From NCBI GenBank assembly GCA_964619555.1, contig CAZUDV010000008.1, positions 124,001 through 188,000 of the forward strand: 64,000 bases of DNA, given 5' to 3'. Position numbers and translations under genes: made by a program. The notes beneath the pieces are model-generated. The model searched no databases and had not been told where the DNA came from. It saw only the letters and a program-made list of their open reading frames with translations. This stretch comes from JAGOPY01 sp964619555 (GTDB lineage Bacteria > Bacteroidota > Bacteroidia > Bacteroidales > JAGOPY01). Every line of letters begins with the position of its first letter. The stretch's first letter is position 1. Positions 25,735 to 35,410 of this stretch are shown piece after piece.

Positions 25735-27159
25735 TCAGTTAATCCCGAAGGAATTGTTGTTGATGAATTCATAAATCAGGCTATAGAAACCTATGACCAC
25801 AATACCGGCCAGGCAAAGCACCATACCAAGGCGGGTGGCCAGATCGCTTCTGAAATAGGCGATAGGCTGATCATTCTTATTGATGAACATGGCTTTGACA
25901 ACCAGCAGGTAGTAGTAAAGTGAGATAGTAGCATTCAGAACGGCAATGAAGACAAGCCAGTAGTACCCGGCTGATGCAGCGGAAGTGAACAGGAAGAATT
26001 TCCCGAAAAATCCGGCTACAGGTGGAATGCCTGCAAGGGAAAACAGCGCCAGGGTCATTAATAAACTAAGCTTCGGATTGGTATGGTACAGGCCATTGTA
26101 ATCATCCATGCTCTCCTTGCCGGTCCTCGCTGAAATAGCTGATATAACACCAAAAGCCCCAAGGTTTGTAAAGATGTAAACCAGTACGAAATAAACCACT
26201 GAAGTCATTCCAAGCTGGGACCCGGGCAGGATCCCCAACAGGATGAAACCAGCCTGAGCTATGGAGGAAAAAGCAAGGAACCTTTTCAGGTTCTTTTGCC
26301 TGATAGCAAACAGGTTACCGACCGTCATGGTTAGAATAGCAATGAAATAGATAACATCTTTCCATAAAACGACGAGCGAGGAGAATACCGTATAAAGGAT
26401 GATCATAAAGATAAATACTGCCGCGCCTTTGGAAACGACAGACAGATAGGACGTTACATTAACCGGCGCCCCTTCATAAACGTCCGCTGTCCACAGATGG
26501 AATGGAACCAGCGATATCTTAAAACCCATACCGGTAAAAAAGAAGATGAAACCGAGTACCTGCAAAGGGTCGCCTGTGAAGTTCGCCTGTACTTCATGGA
26601 AGAAAATACTTCCGGTTGTTCCGTAAATCATCGACAGGCCGAAAAGCAGTATGCCGGATGACAATGCCGAGATCAGGATGAGCTTGATACCTGCTTCTGC
26701 CGATTTGTTCTGGGTATGTATGAAGGCTGCAAGAGCCGCCATGGGAATGGTCGCCAGTTCGAGACCCAGGTAGAACATCAGGAAATCCCCGGATGAGATC
26801 ATGAAGTTCATACCGATCAGGGTGGCCATCAGCAAAACGAAAAACTCACCCAGTTTTGGACGGTTTTCCTCCAGGCTCAGCCAGTGTGCCGACTGAAGCA
26901 TAACGATCAGCAGGCCGAGGTTGAGAATGTTCTTCATCAGGACGATCATGCTGTTGGTGCGGTACATCCCTCCGAACAGCGTGCCCTCCTGTGCAGGAAG
27001 GAATCCAATGACCGTTACTACGAAAAAGAGTACAATGGTGGCCGGGATCACCGTAAGTTTCTTTTTTTCCGGGACACCCAGGTCGATCATCAAAACAACC
27101 AATGCCACCAGTGTCAGCAGCAGCTCGTGTCGCATGATCATAAAATCGCTCAGGTTCAT
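25735..27159 (-). CDS. nuoN: NADH-quinone oxidoreductase subunit N
   Basis: This 474-residue membrane protein is one of the three antiporter-like proton-pumping subunits of complex I. It has about 14 helices; the key glutamate region (FYLGLELATIPMAALAAF) and the lysine/helix-break segment (WTADVYEGAPVNVTSYLSVV, then SKGAAVFIF) are present. It is the last nuo gene of a minus-strand cluster; unlike its neighbours it is separated from nuoM by 102 nt that hold a GC palindrome. Confidence 0.96.
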   Translation of the reverse strand: MNLSDFMIMRHELLLTLVALVVLMIDLGVPEKKKLTVIPATIVLFFVVTVIGFLPAQEGTLFGGMYRTNSMIVLMKNILNLGLLIVMLQSAHWLSLEENRPKLGEFFVLLMATLIGMNFMISSGDFLMFYLGLELATIPMAALAAFIHTQNKSAEAGIKLILISALSSGILLFGLSMIYGTTGSIFFHEVQANFTGDPLQVLGFIFFFTGMGFKISLVPFHLWTADVYEGAPVNVTSYLSVVSKGAAVFIFMIILYTVFSSLVVLWKDVIYFIAILTMTVGNLFAIRQKNLKRFLAFSSIAQAGFILLGILPGSQLGMTSVVYFVLVYIFTNLGAFGVISAISARTGKESMDDYNGLYHTNPKLSLLMTLALFSLAGIPPVAGFFGKFFLFTSAASAGYYWLVFIAVLNATISLYYYLLVVKAMFINKNDQPIAYFRSDLATRLGMVLCLAGIVVIGFYSLIYEFINNNSFGIN

Positions 27160-27203
27160 ATATCGAAAATTTCAAATTTCAAAATCCAAATCTCATGAAC
27201 CCA

Positions 27204-27247
27204 CCCCCTTGTTACCCCTCCCTTCGGGAAGGAAGGGGGGCAGGGGG
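27204..27247. repeat. GC-rich palindrome inside the nuo operon
   Basis: A C-rich arm (CCCCCTTGTTACCCCTCCC) is followed by TTCGGG and a G-rich arm ending CAGGGGGA, giving a long imperfect hairpin between nuoM and nuoN. Downstream in the direction of transcription there is no U-tract, so it is not a classical terminator. It resembles a dispersed REP-type element. Confidence 0.6.
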
Positions 27248-27261
27248 AGAGTTCTTAACTT

Positions 27262-28779
27262 TTACATCCCTGCTGCCATCGGCATTGCACCGATCAGTTT
27301 GGTGATGATCGGCTGCAGGCTGAAATCTATCATTTCCGACAGCATCAGCGGTGCCATACCAATATATACAATGCCCAGGATCAGCGTAATGGTGGAAATC
27401 CGTTCAAACCATCTGGCATCTCCAAGGTGTTCAAAATGTTCGTTCCTGATGGGGCCTAAAAGCAATATGCCAATGACCCTCAGGATATAGACCGCAGTGA
27501 TCACGATCGCTGTGGTCGCTATGATCGTGGCGACCCGATGGAACGTATCGGGATGTTCGAAAGCCCCGAAAAAGATGGTCATTTCAGCCACAAAACCGCT
27601 CAATCCGGGTAGTCCGAGAGAAGCCAGGCCGGCGATCACGTAAACTACCGAAAGGAAGGGAATGACTTTCATCAAACCGCCCATCTCCGTTATGATACGG
27701 GTATGTGTCCTGCTATAGATCATACCGATCAGGGCGAAGAAGAGGGCTGTCATAAGCCCGTGCGAGATCATCTGGATGATGGCTCCGTTCATGGCCGTTT
27801 CGTTCAGCATGAGGAGTGCGAATAGCACCAATCCACAGTGGCTCACCGAGGAGTATGCATTGATGTATTTGAGGTCTTTCTGCACGATGGCGCCGAATGC
27901 TCCGTAAACCACGCTGATCGTGGTGAGAATAAGGAAGAACCATGCCAGTTCATGGGCTGCTTCCGGCATCAGGTATATGGCAACCCGGAAAGCCCCGTAT
28001 CCCCCTAGTTTCATAAGCACGCCGGCGTGGAGCATCGAAACGGCAGTAGGTGCGGAAGAATGACCGTCAGGTGACCACGTGTGCAATGGGAACAAAGCGC
28101 CCAAAACGCCAAAACCTATGAAAGTGAAAGGGAACAGGAATTTCTGCATACCTATCGGAATATTCGCTTCGGCAATCTCAAGTATGTGGAACGTGTATTT
28201 CCCGCCCTCGGGGGCCGAATTGAAATACAACCCGAGCAGACCGACCAGTAACAGGGCCGATCCTCCCATCAGCATCAGTGTGAGTTTCATCGCAGAATAT
28301 TCCTTCGGTCCGGAGCCCCAGATTCCGATCAGCAGGTACATCGGGATAACCGCCAGTTCATAAAACAGGAACATGGTGAACAGGTCGAGGGAGATGAAAA
28401 AGCCATATACGCCTGAAACCAGCAGGATCAGGCTGATGAAGAACTCCCTCGACAGGAATTCCACTTCCCAGGAGGCAAAAACTCCGGCAAAGATCACCAG
28501 GGATGTCAGGCATATCATAGCTACTGAAATACCATCCACCCCGACAGCATACCGGATATTCAATGCGGGGAACCACATGTGGTCAGCGGTAAGCACCATA
28601 GCTGCGGCATTTCCTGCATTTCTTTCCTGGAAATACAGGAATACCAATATGGCTGAAAGGATGACCTGTATGCTCATCCCGAAGACGCTGGCCAGTCGCG
28701 CTCCTTTATAATCCTTTGTGAAAAGGATCGCGATAATGGTCAGGACAGGTACTGCAACGAAGAGGGTTAAAAAATCCAT
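27262..28779 (-). CDS. nuoM: NADH-quinone oxidoreductase subunit M
   Basis: This 505-residue antiporter-like subunit of complex I has about 14 membrane helices. The conserved glutamate helix (FYELAVIPMYLLIGIWG) and the lysine-bearing segment (SPDGHSSAPTAVSMLHAG, then VLMKLGGYG) are both visible, so the proton channel looks complete. It lies 21 nt after nuoL. Confidence 0.97.
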   Translation of the reverse strand: MDFLTLFVAVPVLTIIAILFTKDYKGARLASVFGMSIQVILSAILVFLYFQERNAGNAAAMVLTADHMWFPALNIRYAVGVDGISVAMICLTSLVIFAGVFASWEVEFLSREFFISLILLVSGVYGFFISLDLFTMFLFYELAVIPMYLLIGIWGSGPKEYSAMKLTLMLMGGSALLLVGLLGLYFNSAPEGGKYTFHILEIAEANIPIGMQKFLFPFTFIGFGVLGALFPLHTWSPDGHSSAPTAVSMLHAGVLMKLGGYGAFRVAIYLMPEAAHELAWFFLILTTISVVYGAFGAIVQKDLKYINAYSSVSHCGLVLFALLMLNETAMNGAIIQMISHGLMTALFFALIGMIYSRTHTRIITEMGGLMKVIPFLSVVYVIAGLASLGLPGLSGFVAEMTIFFGAFEHPDTFHRVATIIATTAIVITAVYILRVIGILLLGPIRNEHFEHLGDARWFERISTITLILGIVYIGMAPLMLSEMIDFSLQPIITKLIGAMPMAAGM

Positions 28780-28800
28780 CTTTCAAATTTCTTTTTCTTG

Positions 28801-30717
28801 TTACCACAAATAGATGAAGATCAACAGCAGGAGCACGGCCCCGGTCACAAATACGAAGGCATGCTTCTGCAACTGACCGCTCTGAAAGCCTTTGATCACA
28901 TGTGAAGTGTACTGGGTCACCCAGGCGACGCCGTTCATGGCACCATCCACTACATGCCGGTCAAACCAGGCTACGGGAGCAGAGATATGCTTGAAAATGA
29001 TCTTTTTAGTCACAAAAAGATAAATCTCATCGATATAAAACTTGTTATAAGACCACTTGTATAGGTGCTTTAAAGAAGCAGCCACCTTTTCAGGTACCTG
29101 GCTCTCCTTCTTGTACATGAACCATGCGATGCCTATGCCTAAGAGGGCGATAAGCACAGAAGGAACCGCCACGCCGAAGTCGATGTGCGTGTCGAACGGC
29201 AGCCCGTCGGAAGTGACCAGGTGATGGAACGGGATGAAACCGCTGAATATCGATGCAAGAGCGAGGAATATCAGGGGGATGGTCATCACACCGGGAGCCT
29301 CGTGCGGCGTATGGTGATAATGGGTCTCTTTTCCCCAGAACACATTGAAATACAAGCGGAACATGTAGAAAGCGGTCAGTCCGGCCACCGCATATTCCAC
29401 GAAGAAGAGGAATTTATTGTGGTGCCAGGCGGCGACCAGTATCTCATCCTTGCTGAAAAATCCGGAAAATGGCGGAATGCCGGCAATGGTAAAACAGGCG
29501 ACCAGGAATGTGAGATGAGTGATGGGGAGATATTTCCTCAGGCCGCCCATTTCATTCATATAATTGCTGTGTACAGCATGAATGATGGCCCCGGCAGCTA
29601 GAAAGAGGAGGGATTTGAACATGGCGTGGGTGAACAGGTGGAACATGGAAGCCATGAAACCCAGCCCGTCGTGACCGCCATAGCCCGAAACACCCAGGGC
29701 CAGCATCATGTAACCGATCTGCGACATGGTGGAGTAGGCCAGCACCCGTTTGATGTCCAGCTGGGTGCAAGCTATAACGGCAGCGAAAAGCGAGGTGAAT
29801 CCGCCTACATAAGCGACCACCTCCAGTGCAGGTAACCCTGCCATGGCATAGATCGGGAACAAGCGCGCCACCAGGTAAACGCCTGCAACCACCATAGTGG
29901 CAGCATGGATAAGGGCAGAAACCGGTGTCGGGCCTTCCATGGCATCGGGCAACCAGATATGCAGCGGGAACATCGCTGATTTTCCGGCTCCTCCTATGAA
30001 AACCAGGATCAGTGACCAGGTGATAACGGATAAACCCAGAAAGGTGGCTCCGCCCGTATGGGTTATAGCCGGACCGTCGGGGCTTGTAAGGGTGATGAAA
30101 TCAAGGGTTTTGGTTGTGTATGACAGGATAAGGATACCTATCAGAAATCCTAAATCGGCAAAACGGGTAACGATGAATGCCTTCTTGGAGGCTGCAACGG
30201 CCGAGGGCTTCTGGTAATAGAAACCGATCAGCAGGAAAGATGATACCCCCACCAGCTCCCAGAAAATATACATCTGGAAGATGTTGGTGGCCACCACCAG
30301 GCCCAGCATGGCAAAGGTAAACAGGGAAAGGAATGAAAAGAACCGGTGAAATCCTCTTTCCCCCTTCATATAACCAATGCTGTATATATGTACCATAAAG
30401 GAAACTGTGCTCACCACGATGAGCATCATTACGGAGATCGGATCCAGCAGGAATCCGATGTTGACCTGCAGGTACTGGCTGAAGCGAAGCCAGGTCAGGT
30501 TGAAAGCCAGGATCGGTTCAAAGGCTTCATGATGCCCGGCATGGCCGAAGAAATAATTGTAAGCTGTGACGAGCGACAGGATAAATACCAGGCCGAGACC
30601 TGTCGTACCGACAAGTCCAGATACAATCGGTTTGAACCGGTGGCCCCAGAGTCCCGTCACCACGAATAAGATCAGCGGGACCAGGAGGATCAGTGAAGTG
30701 TAGGAATAATCAGGCAT
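28801..30717 (-). CDS. nuoL: NADH-quinone oxidoreductase subunit L
   Basis: This 638-residue protein is the most distal antiporter-like subunit, with about 16 helices and the long lateral helix at the C-terminal end. The glutamate helix (IFWELVGVSSFLLIGFY) and the lysine segment (LPDAMEGPTPVSALIHAATM) are conserved. It begins 23 nt after nuoK. The length fits the family. Confidence 0.97.
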   Translation of the reverse strand: MPDYSYTSLILLVPLILFVVTGLWGHRFKPIVSGLVGTTGLGLVFILSLVTAYNYFFGHAGHHEAFEPILAFNLTWLRFSQYLQVNIGFLLDPISVMMLIVVSTVSFMVHIYSIGYMKGERGFHRFFSFLSLFTFAMLGLVVATNIFQMYIFWELVGVSSFLLIGFYYQKPSAVAASKKAFIVTRFADLGFLIGILILSYTTKTLDFITLTSPDGPAITHTGGATFLGLSVITWSLILVFIGGAGKSAMFPLHIWLPDAMEGPTPVSALIHAATMVVAGVYLVARLFPIYAMAGLPALEVVAYVGGFTSLFAAVIACTQLDIKRVLAYSTMSQIGYMMLALGVSGYGGHDGLGFMASMFHLFTHAMFKSLLFLAAGAIIHAVHSNYMNEMGGLRKYLPITHLTFLVACFTIAGIPPFSGFFSKDEILVAAWHHNKFLFFVEYAVAGLTAFYMFRLYFNVFWGKETHYHHTPHEAPGVMTIPLIFLALASIFSGFIPFHHLVTSDGLPFDTHIDFGVAVPSVLIALLGIGIAWFMYKKESQVPEKVAASLKHLYKWSYNKFYIDEIYLFVTKKIIFKHISAPVAWFDRHVVDGAMNGVAWVTQYTSHVIKGFQSGQLQKHAFVFVTGAVLLLLIFIYLW

Positions 30718-30740
30718 ATTCGGGATCTGCTTTAATTCTT

Positions 30741-31058
30741 TTAATACTTCATTTCGTCGACTTTCTGAACATCGATCGACTTGAATCTGCGGTAAATATT
30801 GATGATGATGGCAATGGCTACGGCCGCTTCAGCAGCAGCCACGGCAATGATGATAAGGCTGAAGAAATGTCCCTGGAATTTATCCGGGAACAAATAACGG
30901 TTGAAAACCACGAAGTTGATATTCACTGAATTGAGAATCAGCTCAGTCGCCATCAGCATCGTAATTAAATTCTTCCGGGTAAGGAAGCCATAAATTCCGA
31001 TGAAGAACATCAGCGTGCTGACGACCAGGAAATAATGCATGGGGATACCTTCTAACAT
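30741..31058 (-). CDS. nuoK: NADH-quinone oxidoreductase subunit K
   Basis: This 105-residue protein has three membrane helices and the two conserved buried glutamates of NuoK (about E40 in MATELILNSVNINFV and E76 in AAAEAAVAIAIIIN). It belongs to the proton-translocating membrane arm. It starts 4 nt after nuoJ. Confidence 0.96.
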   Translation of the reverse strand: MLEGIPMHYFLVVSTLMFFIGIYGFLTRKNLITMLMATELILNSVNINFVVFNRYLFPDKFQGHFFSLIIIAVAAAEAAVAIAIIINIYRRFKSIDVQKVDEMKY

Positions 31059-31062
31059 GGCT

Positions 31063-31581
31063 TTATTTATTTTCTTGTTTGGACTCTTTCCGGGCCACGA
31101 TGATGGCCCCGATCATGGCGGCCAGGAGCAGGACACTGATGACCTCGAACGGCAGGGCATAGCCGTCCTTTCCGGTATTGACAAGGGCCGCACCGATATT
31201 TTCCACGTTTGATTTAACGGCAGGCTGGCCATTTCCTTTAAAGGCAAAGGCATAGATGGTGTAGAGCGTCACACCGGCTCCGACAACCGCCACAATAGCC
31301 GAGAAAATTGCCTGAAGCTGTCCGGCCATACTGGCCCTTTCGCTGATGTGGCTGGTCAGCAGGATAGAGAAGATGATCAGCACCACGATACCGCCGGCAT
31401 AAACTGTCAGCTGAACGGCAGCCAGGAAAGTGTAGCTCAGCATGTAATAGATCCCGGCCGTGGCCAGCAGCACGAACAGCAAAAATACCGCCGCCCTCAG
31501 AATACGCCTGGTAGCTACCGTCATAACGGAGAAGATCAGGATCAGCGCGGCAAAAATGAAAAACATCAGTTGATTGTTCAT
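31063..31581 (-). CDS. nuoJ: NADH-quinone oxidoreductase subunit J
   Basis: This 172-residue protein has five membrane helices; the third contains the NuoJ signature LTVYAGGIVVLIIFSILLT with the pi-bulge region. It belongs to the membrane arm of complex I. It lies 11 nt after nuoI and 4 nt before nuoK. Confidence 0.96.
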   Translation of the reverse strand: MNNQLMFFIFAALILIFSVMTVATRRILRAAVFLLFVLLATAGIYYMLSYTFLAAVQLTVYAGGIVVLIIFSILLTSHISERASMAGQLQAIFSAIVAVVGAGVTLYTIYAFAFKGNGQPAVKSNVENIGAALVNTGKDGYALPFEVISVLLLAAMIGAIIVARKESKQENK

Positions 31582-31592
31582 GGCTTTCTCAT

Positions 31593-32075
31593 TTATTCTT
31601 TAACCCCTTCCATGATTTTTGAACCCGGCTGGTTCAAAACTTTCGTAAGTTTCGTCCGGTCCCAGTATGCATGTTCGAACCGCTGGCCCATGACAATGGC
31701 GCCGGTGGGGCAGTTCTTCACACACAGGTTGCAGAGGCTGCACATGCTCAGATGGTAGATATGCTTGTCAATCGCCCGCTTTTTCTTTCCATCCTCCCCT
31801 ACAATGGTTTTCGGAATGATCTCGATGGAACCGTTCGGGCAGCTTATCTCGCAAATACCGCACCCGGTGCATTTGTGCTCGTTGTTCTCATTGTGCGGCA
31901 TGATGACTTCCCCGCGGAAACGGTCGAACATCTGCAAGGTATCCCGGTTTTCAGGATACTGTTGCGTTACGATCAGCTTTGGACGGAAGAAATAATGCCC
32001 GGTGATCTGCATGCCCTGGATGAGTGTCCAGACCCCCTGCAGAATCGATTTTATATATTTCCAGATTGCTTTCAT
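31593..32075 (-). CDS. nuoI: NADH-quinone oxidoreductase subunit I (2x[4Fe-4S] ferredoxin)
   Basis: This 160-residue protein carries the two iron-sulfur clusters N6a and N6b that pass electrons to NuoB. Both motifs are complete: C69-x2-C72-x2-C75-x3-C79 and C112-x2-C115-x2-C118-x3-C122. An amphipathic N-terminal helix docks it to the membrane arm. Because NuoE, NuoF and NuoG are not encoded here, NuoI is the likely electron entry point. Spacing to nuoH is 14 nt. Confidence 0.97.
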   Translation of the reverse strand: MKAIWKYIKSILQGVWTLIQGMQITGHYFFRPKLIVTQQYPENRDTLQMFDRFRGEVIMPHNENNEHKCTGCGICEISCPNGSIEIIPKTIVGEDGKKKRAIDKHIYHLSMCSLCNLCVKNCPTGAIVMGQRFEHAYWDRTKLTKVLNQPGSKIMEGVKE

Positions 32076-32089
32076 GATCTCTTATTCCA

Positions 32090-33178
32090 TTAAAAGTGCC
32101 AGCCGTTGATCACGATGATGGTCATCAAAACGATGTTGAAAAGGTTGATAGGGAGCAGGTATTTCCACTCCAGTTGCAGGATCTGGTCGATCCTGAGGCG
32201 CGGAAATGTCCATTTGAACCACATGATCAGAAAGATGACAAAGAAAACTTTTCCGAAGAACCATACGATCGGCGGGACGTAATCCATGATGTTGTTAAAT
32301 CCTTCCCAGTTGCCGACGTGGAATGGCATCCAGCCGCCCAGGAATACTGTCACAGCCATGGCTGACACAATGAAAAGGTTGATGTATTCGGCCAGGAAAA
32401 AGAAAGCGAACTTAATACCGGAGTACTCCGTATGGAAACCGGCGGTAAGTTCTGATTCAGCCTCGGCCAGGTCGAAGGGGCCGCGGTTGGTTTCAGCCGT
32501 GCCGGCGATGACGAAAATGAAGAACGCGACGATGGCCGGAATATGTCCGCGGAAAATGAACCATCCTGTTTCCTGGGCATTCACGATCTCGGAGATCTGC
32601 AGCGAACCGGCCATAATGACCATCGTAAGCAGCGAAAGGCCGACAGACAGTTCATAGCTGACGATCTGCGCGCCGGAACGCATGGAGCCGATGAGCGAGT
32701 ACTTGTTGTTGCTGGACCAGCCGGCCAGCAGCACCCCGATCACGCCGATGGATGTGACCGAAGTGACGAAGAACACCCCGATGTCGAAATCCATGGCTTG
32801 CAATCCTTTGGCAAACGGGATGACCGAAATGGCCAGGAACGACACGATGATCACGATGAACGGCGCCAGGTTGTATAGGAATTTATCCGCCTGCCTGGGC
32901 TGGATAAGTTCCTTCATCAATAATTTGATAAAGTCGGCTATGGTTTGCAACAGCCCCCATTTGCCAACCCTCATCGGGCCGAGGCGTTGCTGGAACAGGG
33001 CACAGACCTTTCTTTCGGCATATACCAGGAAGAGGCCGAACAGGGCGACGAACAGCAGGATTGCCACCCCGATGATCGTCCATTCGATTGCCGTGACAGC
33101 CAGAGGTGACATGGAACGGCTCAGTCCTTCATGGATCGCGTCAGTGAGAATAGTGAAATCGTATATTGCGGATGCCAT
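32090..33178 (-). CDS. nuoH: NADH-quinone oxidoreductase subunit H
   Basis: This 362-residue membrane protein with eight helices forms much of the quinone chamber. The conserved cytoplasmic loops are seen: VYAERKVCALFQQRLGPMRVG and the acidic AEAESELTAGFHTEYSG. The gene follows nuoD directly after 11 nt, so there is no room for a nuoG, nuoE or nuoF gene between them. Confidence 0.97.
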   Translation of the reverse strand: MASAIYDFTILTDAIHEGLSRSMSPLAVTAIEWTIIGVAILLFVALFGLFLVYAERKVCALFQQRLGPMRVGKWGLLQTIADFIKLLMKELIQPRQADKFLYNLAPFIVIIVSFLAISVIPFAKGLQAMDFDIGVFFVTSVTSIGVIGVLLAGWSSNNKYSLIGSMRSGAQIVSYELSVGLSLLTMVIMAGSLQISEIVNAQETGWFIFRGHIPAIVAFFIFVIAGTAETNRGPFDLAEAESELTAGFHTEYSGIKFAFFFLAEYINLFIVSAMAVTVFLGGWMPFHVGNWEGFNNIMDYVPPIVWFFGKVFFVIFLIMWFKWTFPRLRIDQILQLEWKYLLPINLFNIVLMTIIVINGWHF

Positions 33179-33189
33179 ATGCTGAATTT

Positions 33190-34308
33190 TTATCTGTCAA
33201 TATCGGGGATGACCAGGTCGAGGGACGACATGATCGCGACCAGGTCGGCGATCTTCCATCCTTTCGACAGGTGATTCAGTGCGGATAGGTTGGAAAAGCC
33301 CGGGGAGCGGAATTTAACCCGGTACGGGTTCTTTTTGCCGTCGCTGATGATCAGCACCCCGAATTCGCCCCTGGCTGCTTCCACCCTCTGGAAAAATTCT
33401 CCTTCGGGTAATTTGATCACCCCTTTCATTTTCACCTGGAAATCACCTTCCGGGATATTATCAATTAATTGTTCGATGATGGAGATCGATTCCCACATCT
33501 CCTTGATCCTCACCTTGTAACGGTCCAGCGTATCGCAACCATAATACAAGGCCTCGTTAAAACTGACCTTTGAATAGGCACTGTACGGATGATGGATACG
33601 GACATCGCAGGAGAAGCCGGAGCCTCTTCCGGATGGTCCGGTCACTCCATAGGAGATGGCATCTTCTTTGGAAATGATACCGATCCCACGGGTCCTTTCC
33701 TGGAAGATGACGTTGCCGGTGAGCAACTGATCATACTCCGGCAGCACTTTTTTGAAATAGTCCAGGAATTCCTTCACTCTTTTCTGGAAGTTCGGGTGGA
33801 TGTCGAACATAACGCCACCCGGGATGTTGTAGTTCAGGGTCAGCCTGGCGCCGCAGGTTTCCTCGAAAATATCCAGGATCTTTTCACGGTCGCGGAGGCC
33901 ATAGAAGAAAGTGGTCAAAGCTCCCAGGTCCATGCCCATCACGCACCACCAGAGCTGATGGGAGGCTAATCTTTGCAATTCCGAAAAAATGGTCCGGATA
34001 TATTTCACCCGGTCCGGCACTTCAATATCCAGGGCGTTTTCAATGCAGAGGCAGACGGCTTCTTCATTCATGGCGGCCGAAAGGTAGTCCATCCGGTCGG
34101 TGAGGTACGGGATTTGCGGATAAGCGAGCGATTCGCACATCTTTTCTATCCCGCTGTGAATGTAACCGATATGAGGCTGCACGTTGTGGACCATCTCTCC
34201 TTCGAGCTGGACCAGCAGGCGGAGCACCCCGTGGGTCGACGGGTGCTGAGGGCCCATGTTCACCAGGTATTCCTGGGTCTCTATCTTATCAAATTCCTTT
34301 TCAGTCAT
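33190..34308 (-). CDS. nuoD: NADH-quinone oxidoreductase subunit D
   Basis: This 372-residue 49-kDa-type subunit forms the quinone-binding pocket with NuoB. The family motifs GPQHPSTHGVLRL near the N terminus and HIGYIHSGIEKMCE are present, and the ancestral hydrogenase-like fold is of normal length. NuoC is encoded separately 3 nt upstream, in contrast to the fused NuoCD of several Bacteroides. Confidence 0.97.
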   Translation of the reverse strand: MTEKEFDKIETQEYLVNMGPQHPSTHGVLRLLVQLEGEMVHNVQPHIGYIHSGIEKMCESLAYPQIPYLTDRMDYLSAAMNEEAVCLCIENALDIEVPDRVKYIRTIFSELQRLASHQLWWCVMGMDLGALTTFFYGLRDREKILDIFEETCGARLTLNYNIPGGVMFDIHPNFQKRVKEFLDYFKKVLPEYDQLLTGNVIFQERTRGIGIISKEDAISYGVTGPSGRGSGFSCDVRIHHPYSAYSKVSFNEALYYGCDTLDRYKVRIKEMWESISIIEQLIDNIPEGDFQVKMKGVIKLPEGEFFQRVEAARGEFGVLIISDGKKNPYRVKFRSPGFSNLSALNHLSKGWKIADLVAIMSSLDLVIPDIDR

Positions 34309-34311
34309 GTT

Positions 34312-34767
34312 TTAACGATCTACGATCCGAACTTCGTCAACATAGTCTTTTCTTTGAGGGAAACCCCAGCCTTCCCATAGCAGCAATCTTCTCAGGTCCG
34401 GGTGATTTTTAAACCTGACCCCCAGCATGTCATACACTTCCCTTTCATGGAACTCAGCCGTTTTCCAGATATCACAAACGGTATCTATTTCCGGGTTTTC
34501 CCTGTCGCCCGTATTGACCTTCAGCACTAATGCATGTTTATGGGAGGTCGACTCGAGATGGTAAATAACCGACATGTATTCAGGATAATCAGCGCCACTG
34601 AGGCAGAAAAGGTAATCGAATGCAAGGTCTTCCGATTCCTTCAGCTTCAGCGCAACCTCGTGGAGCTTTTCGCGCGGGACGAGGGCATTCAGGTACTGCT
34701 TGCTCTCCGTCAGCACAGCTTCCGGGCAGATGGCCAGGATCTTGGTTTTTAATTCTTCGTTAGACAT
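34312..34767 (-). CDS. nuoC: NADH-quinone oxidoreductase subunit C
   Basis: This 151-residue 30-kDa-type subunit belongs to the peripheral arm of complex I. The C-terminal half has the signature WKTAEFHEREVYDMLGVRF followed by HPDLRRLLLWEGW. It is separated from nuoB by 85 nt that hold only short AT-rich direct repeats (GTCATAA twice, TTACCAC twice) and from nuoD by 3 nt. Confidence 0.96.
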   Translation of the reverse strand: MSNEELKTKILAICPEAVLTESKQYLNALVPREKLHEVALKLKESEDLAFDYLFCLSGADYPEYMSVIYHLESTSHKHALVLKVNTGDRENPEIDTVCDIWKTAEFHEREVYDMLGVRFKNHPDLRRLLLWEGWGFPQRKDYVDEVRIVDR

Positions 34768-34852
34768 ATATTAGATTGTCATAAGTTGTCATAAATGGTC
34801 AAAGATTGAATTACCACCGTTTCACCATTGTATTACCACTGCACTGCTTTTC

Positions 34853-35410
34853 TCATTCCTGCACTTTCTTTTGTTTCTTGCCGCGCAGCGATTTCTCCTT
34901 CATGATCTTCTTCTGGAGTTGCATGATACCGAAGAGGATAGCTTCGGGACGGGGCGGGCAGCCGGGGATATAGACATCGACCGGGATGACGTGGTCCGCT
35001 CCTTTCACGATGGCATAGCTGTTGTAAAAGAACGGTCCGCCGGAAATGGCGCAGGCTCCCACAGCGATGACCCATTTCGGGTCAGGCATCTGGTCGTAGA
35101 GCCGTTTCAGGACCGGGGCCATCTTGTAGGAGATGGAACCGGAGATGAAGAGTACGTCGGCCTGGCGGGGAGTGGCGCGGGCCACTTCGGCGCCGAACCG
35201 GGCGAAGTCGTGCCGGGAAGCTCCCGCAGCCATGAATTCAATGGCGCAGCAGCGGGTTCCAAAAGTGAGAGGCCAGAGGGAGTTTTTACGGGACCAGTTC
35301 ACCAATGCTTCCAGGTTCGCCAGCATGATCCCCCCGCCTTCGTGTTCTTCGATGATCGGATAATCGGCGTAGAACGGGTCGCTCGTATCTTTCTTCTGTT
35401 TTATTCCCAT
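34853..35410 (-). CDS. nuoB: NADH-quinone oxidoreductase subunit B (cluster N2)
   Basis: This 185-residue subunit holds the terminal [4Fe-4S] cluster N2. The four ligands are visible: the tandem pair C54-C55 (FGTRCCAIEF), C120 (VGACAISGG) and C151 (IPGCPPRPEA). The frame stays open to 35629, but that part is the shadow of nuoA; the ATG at 35410 overlaps the end of nuoA by 10 bp and gives the normal length. Confidence 0.96.
   Translation of the reverse strand: MGIKQKKDTSDPFYADYPIIEEHEGGGIMLANLEALVNWSRKNSLWPLTFGTRCCAIEFMAAGASRHDFARFGAEVARATPRQADVLFISGSISYKMAPVLKRLYDQMPDPKWVIAVGACAISGGPFFYNSYAIVKGADHVIPVDVYIPGCPPRPEAILFGIMQLQKKIMKEKSLRGKKQKKVQE

Noticed and set aside
27204..27247. GC palindrome as a terminator between nuoM and nuoN
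   Set aside because: No run of U follows in the direction of transcription, and nuoN needs read-through because no promoter is evident.
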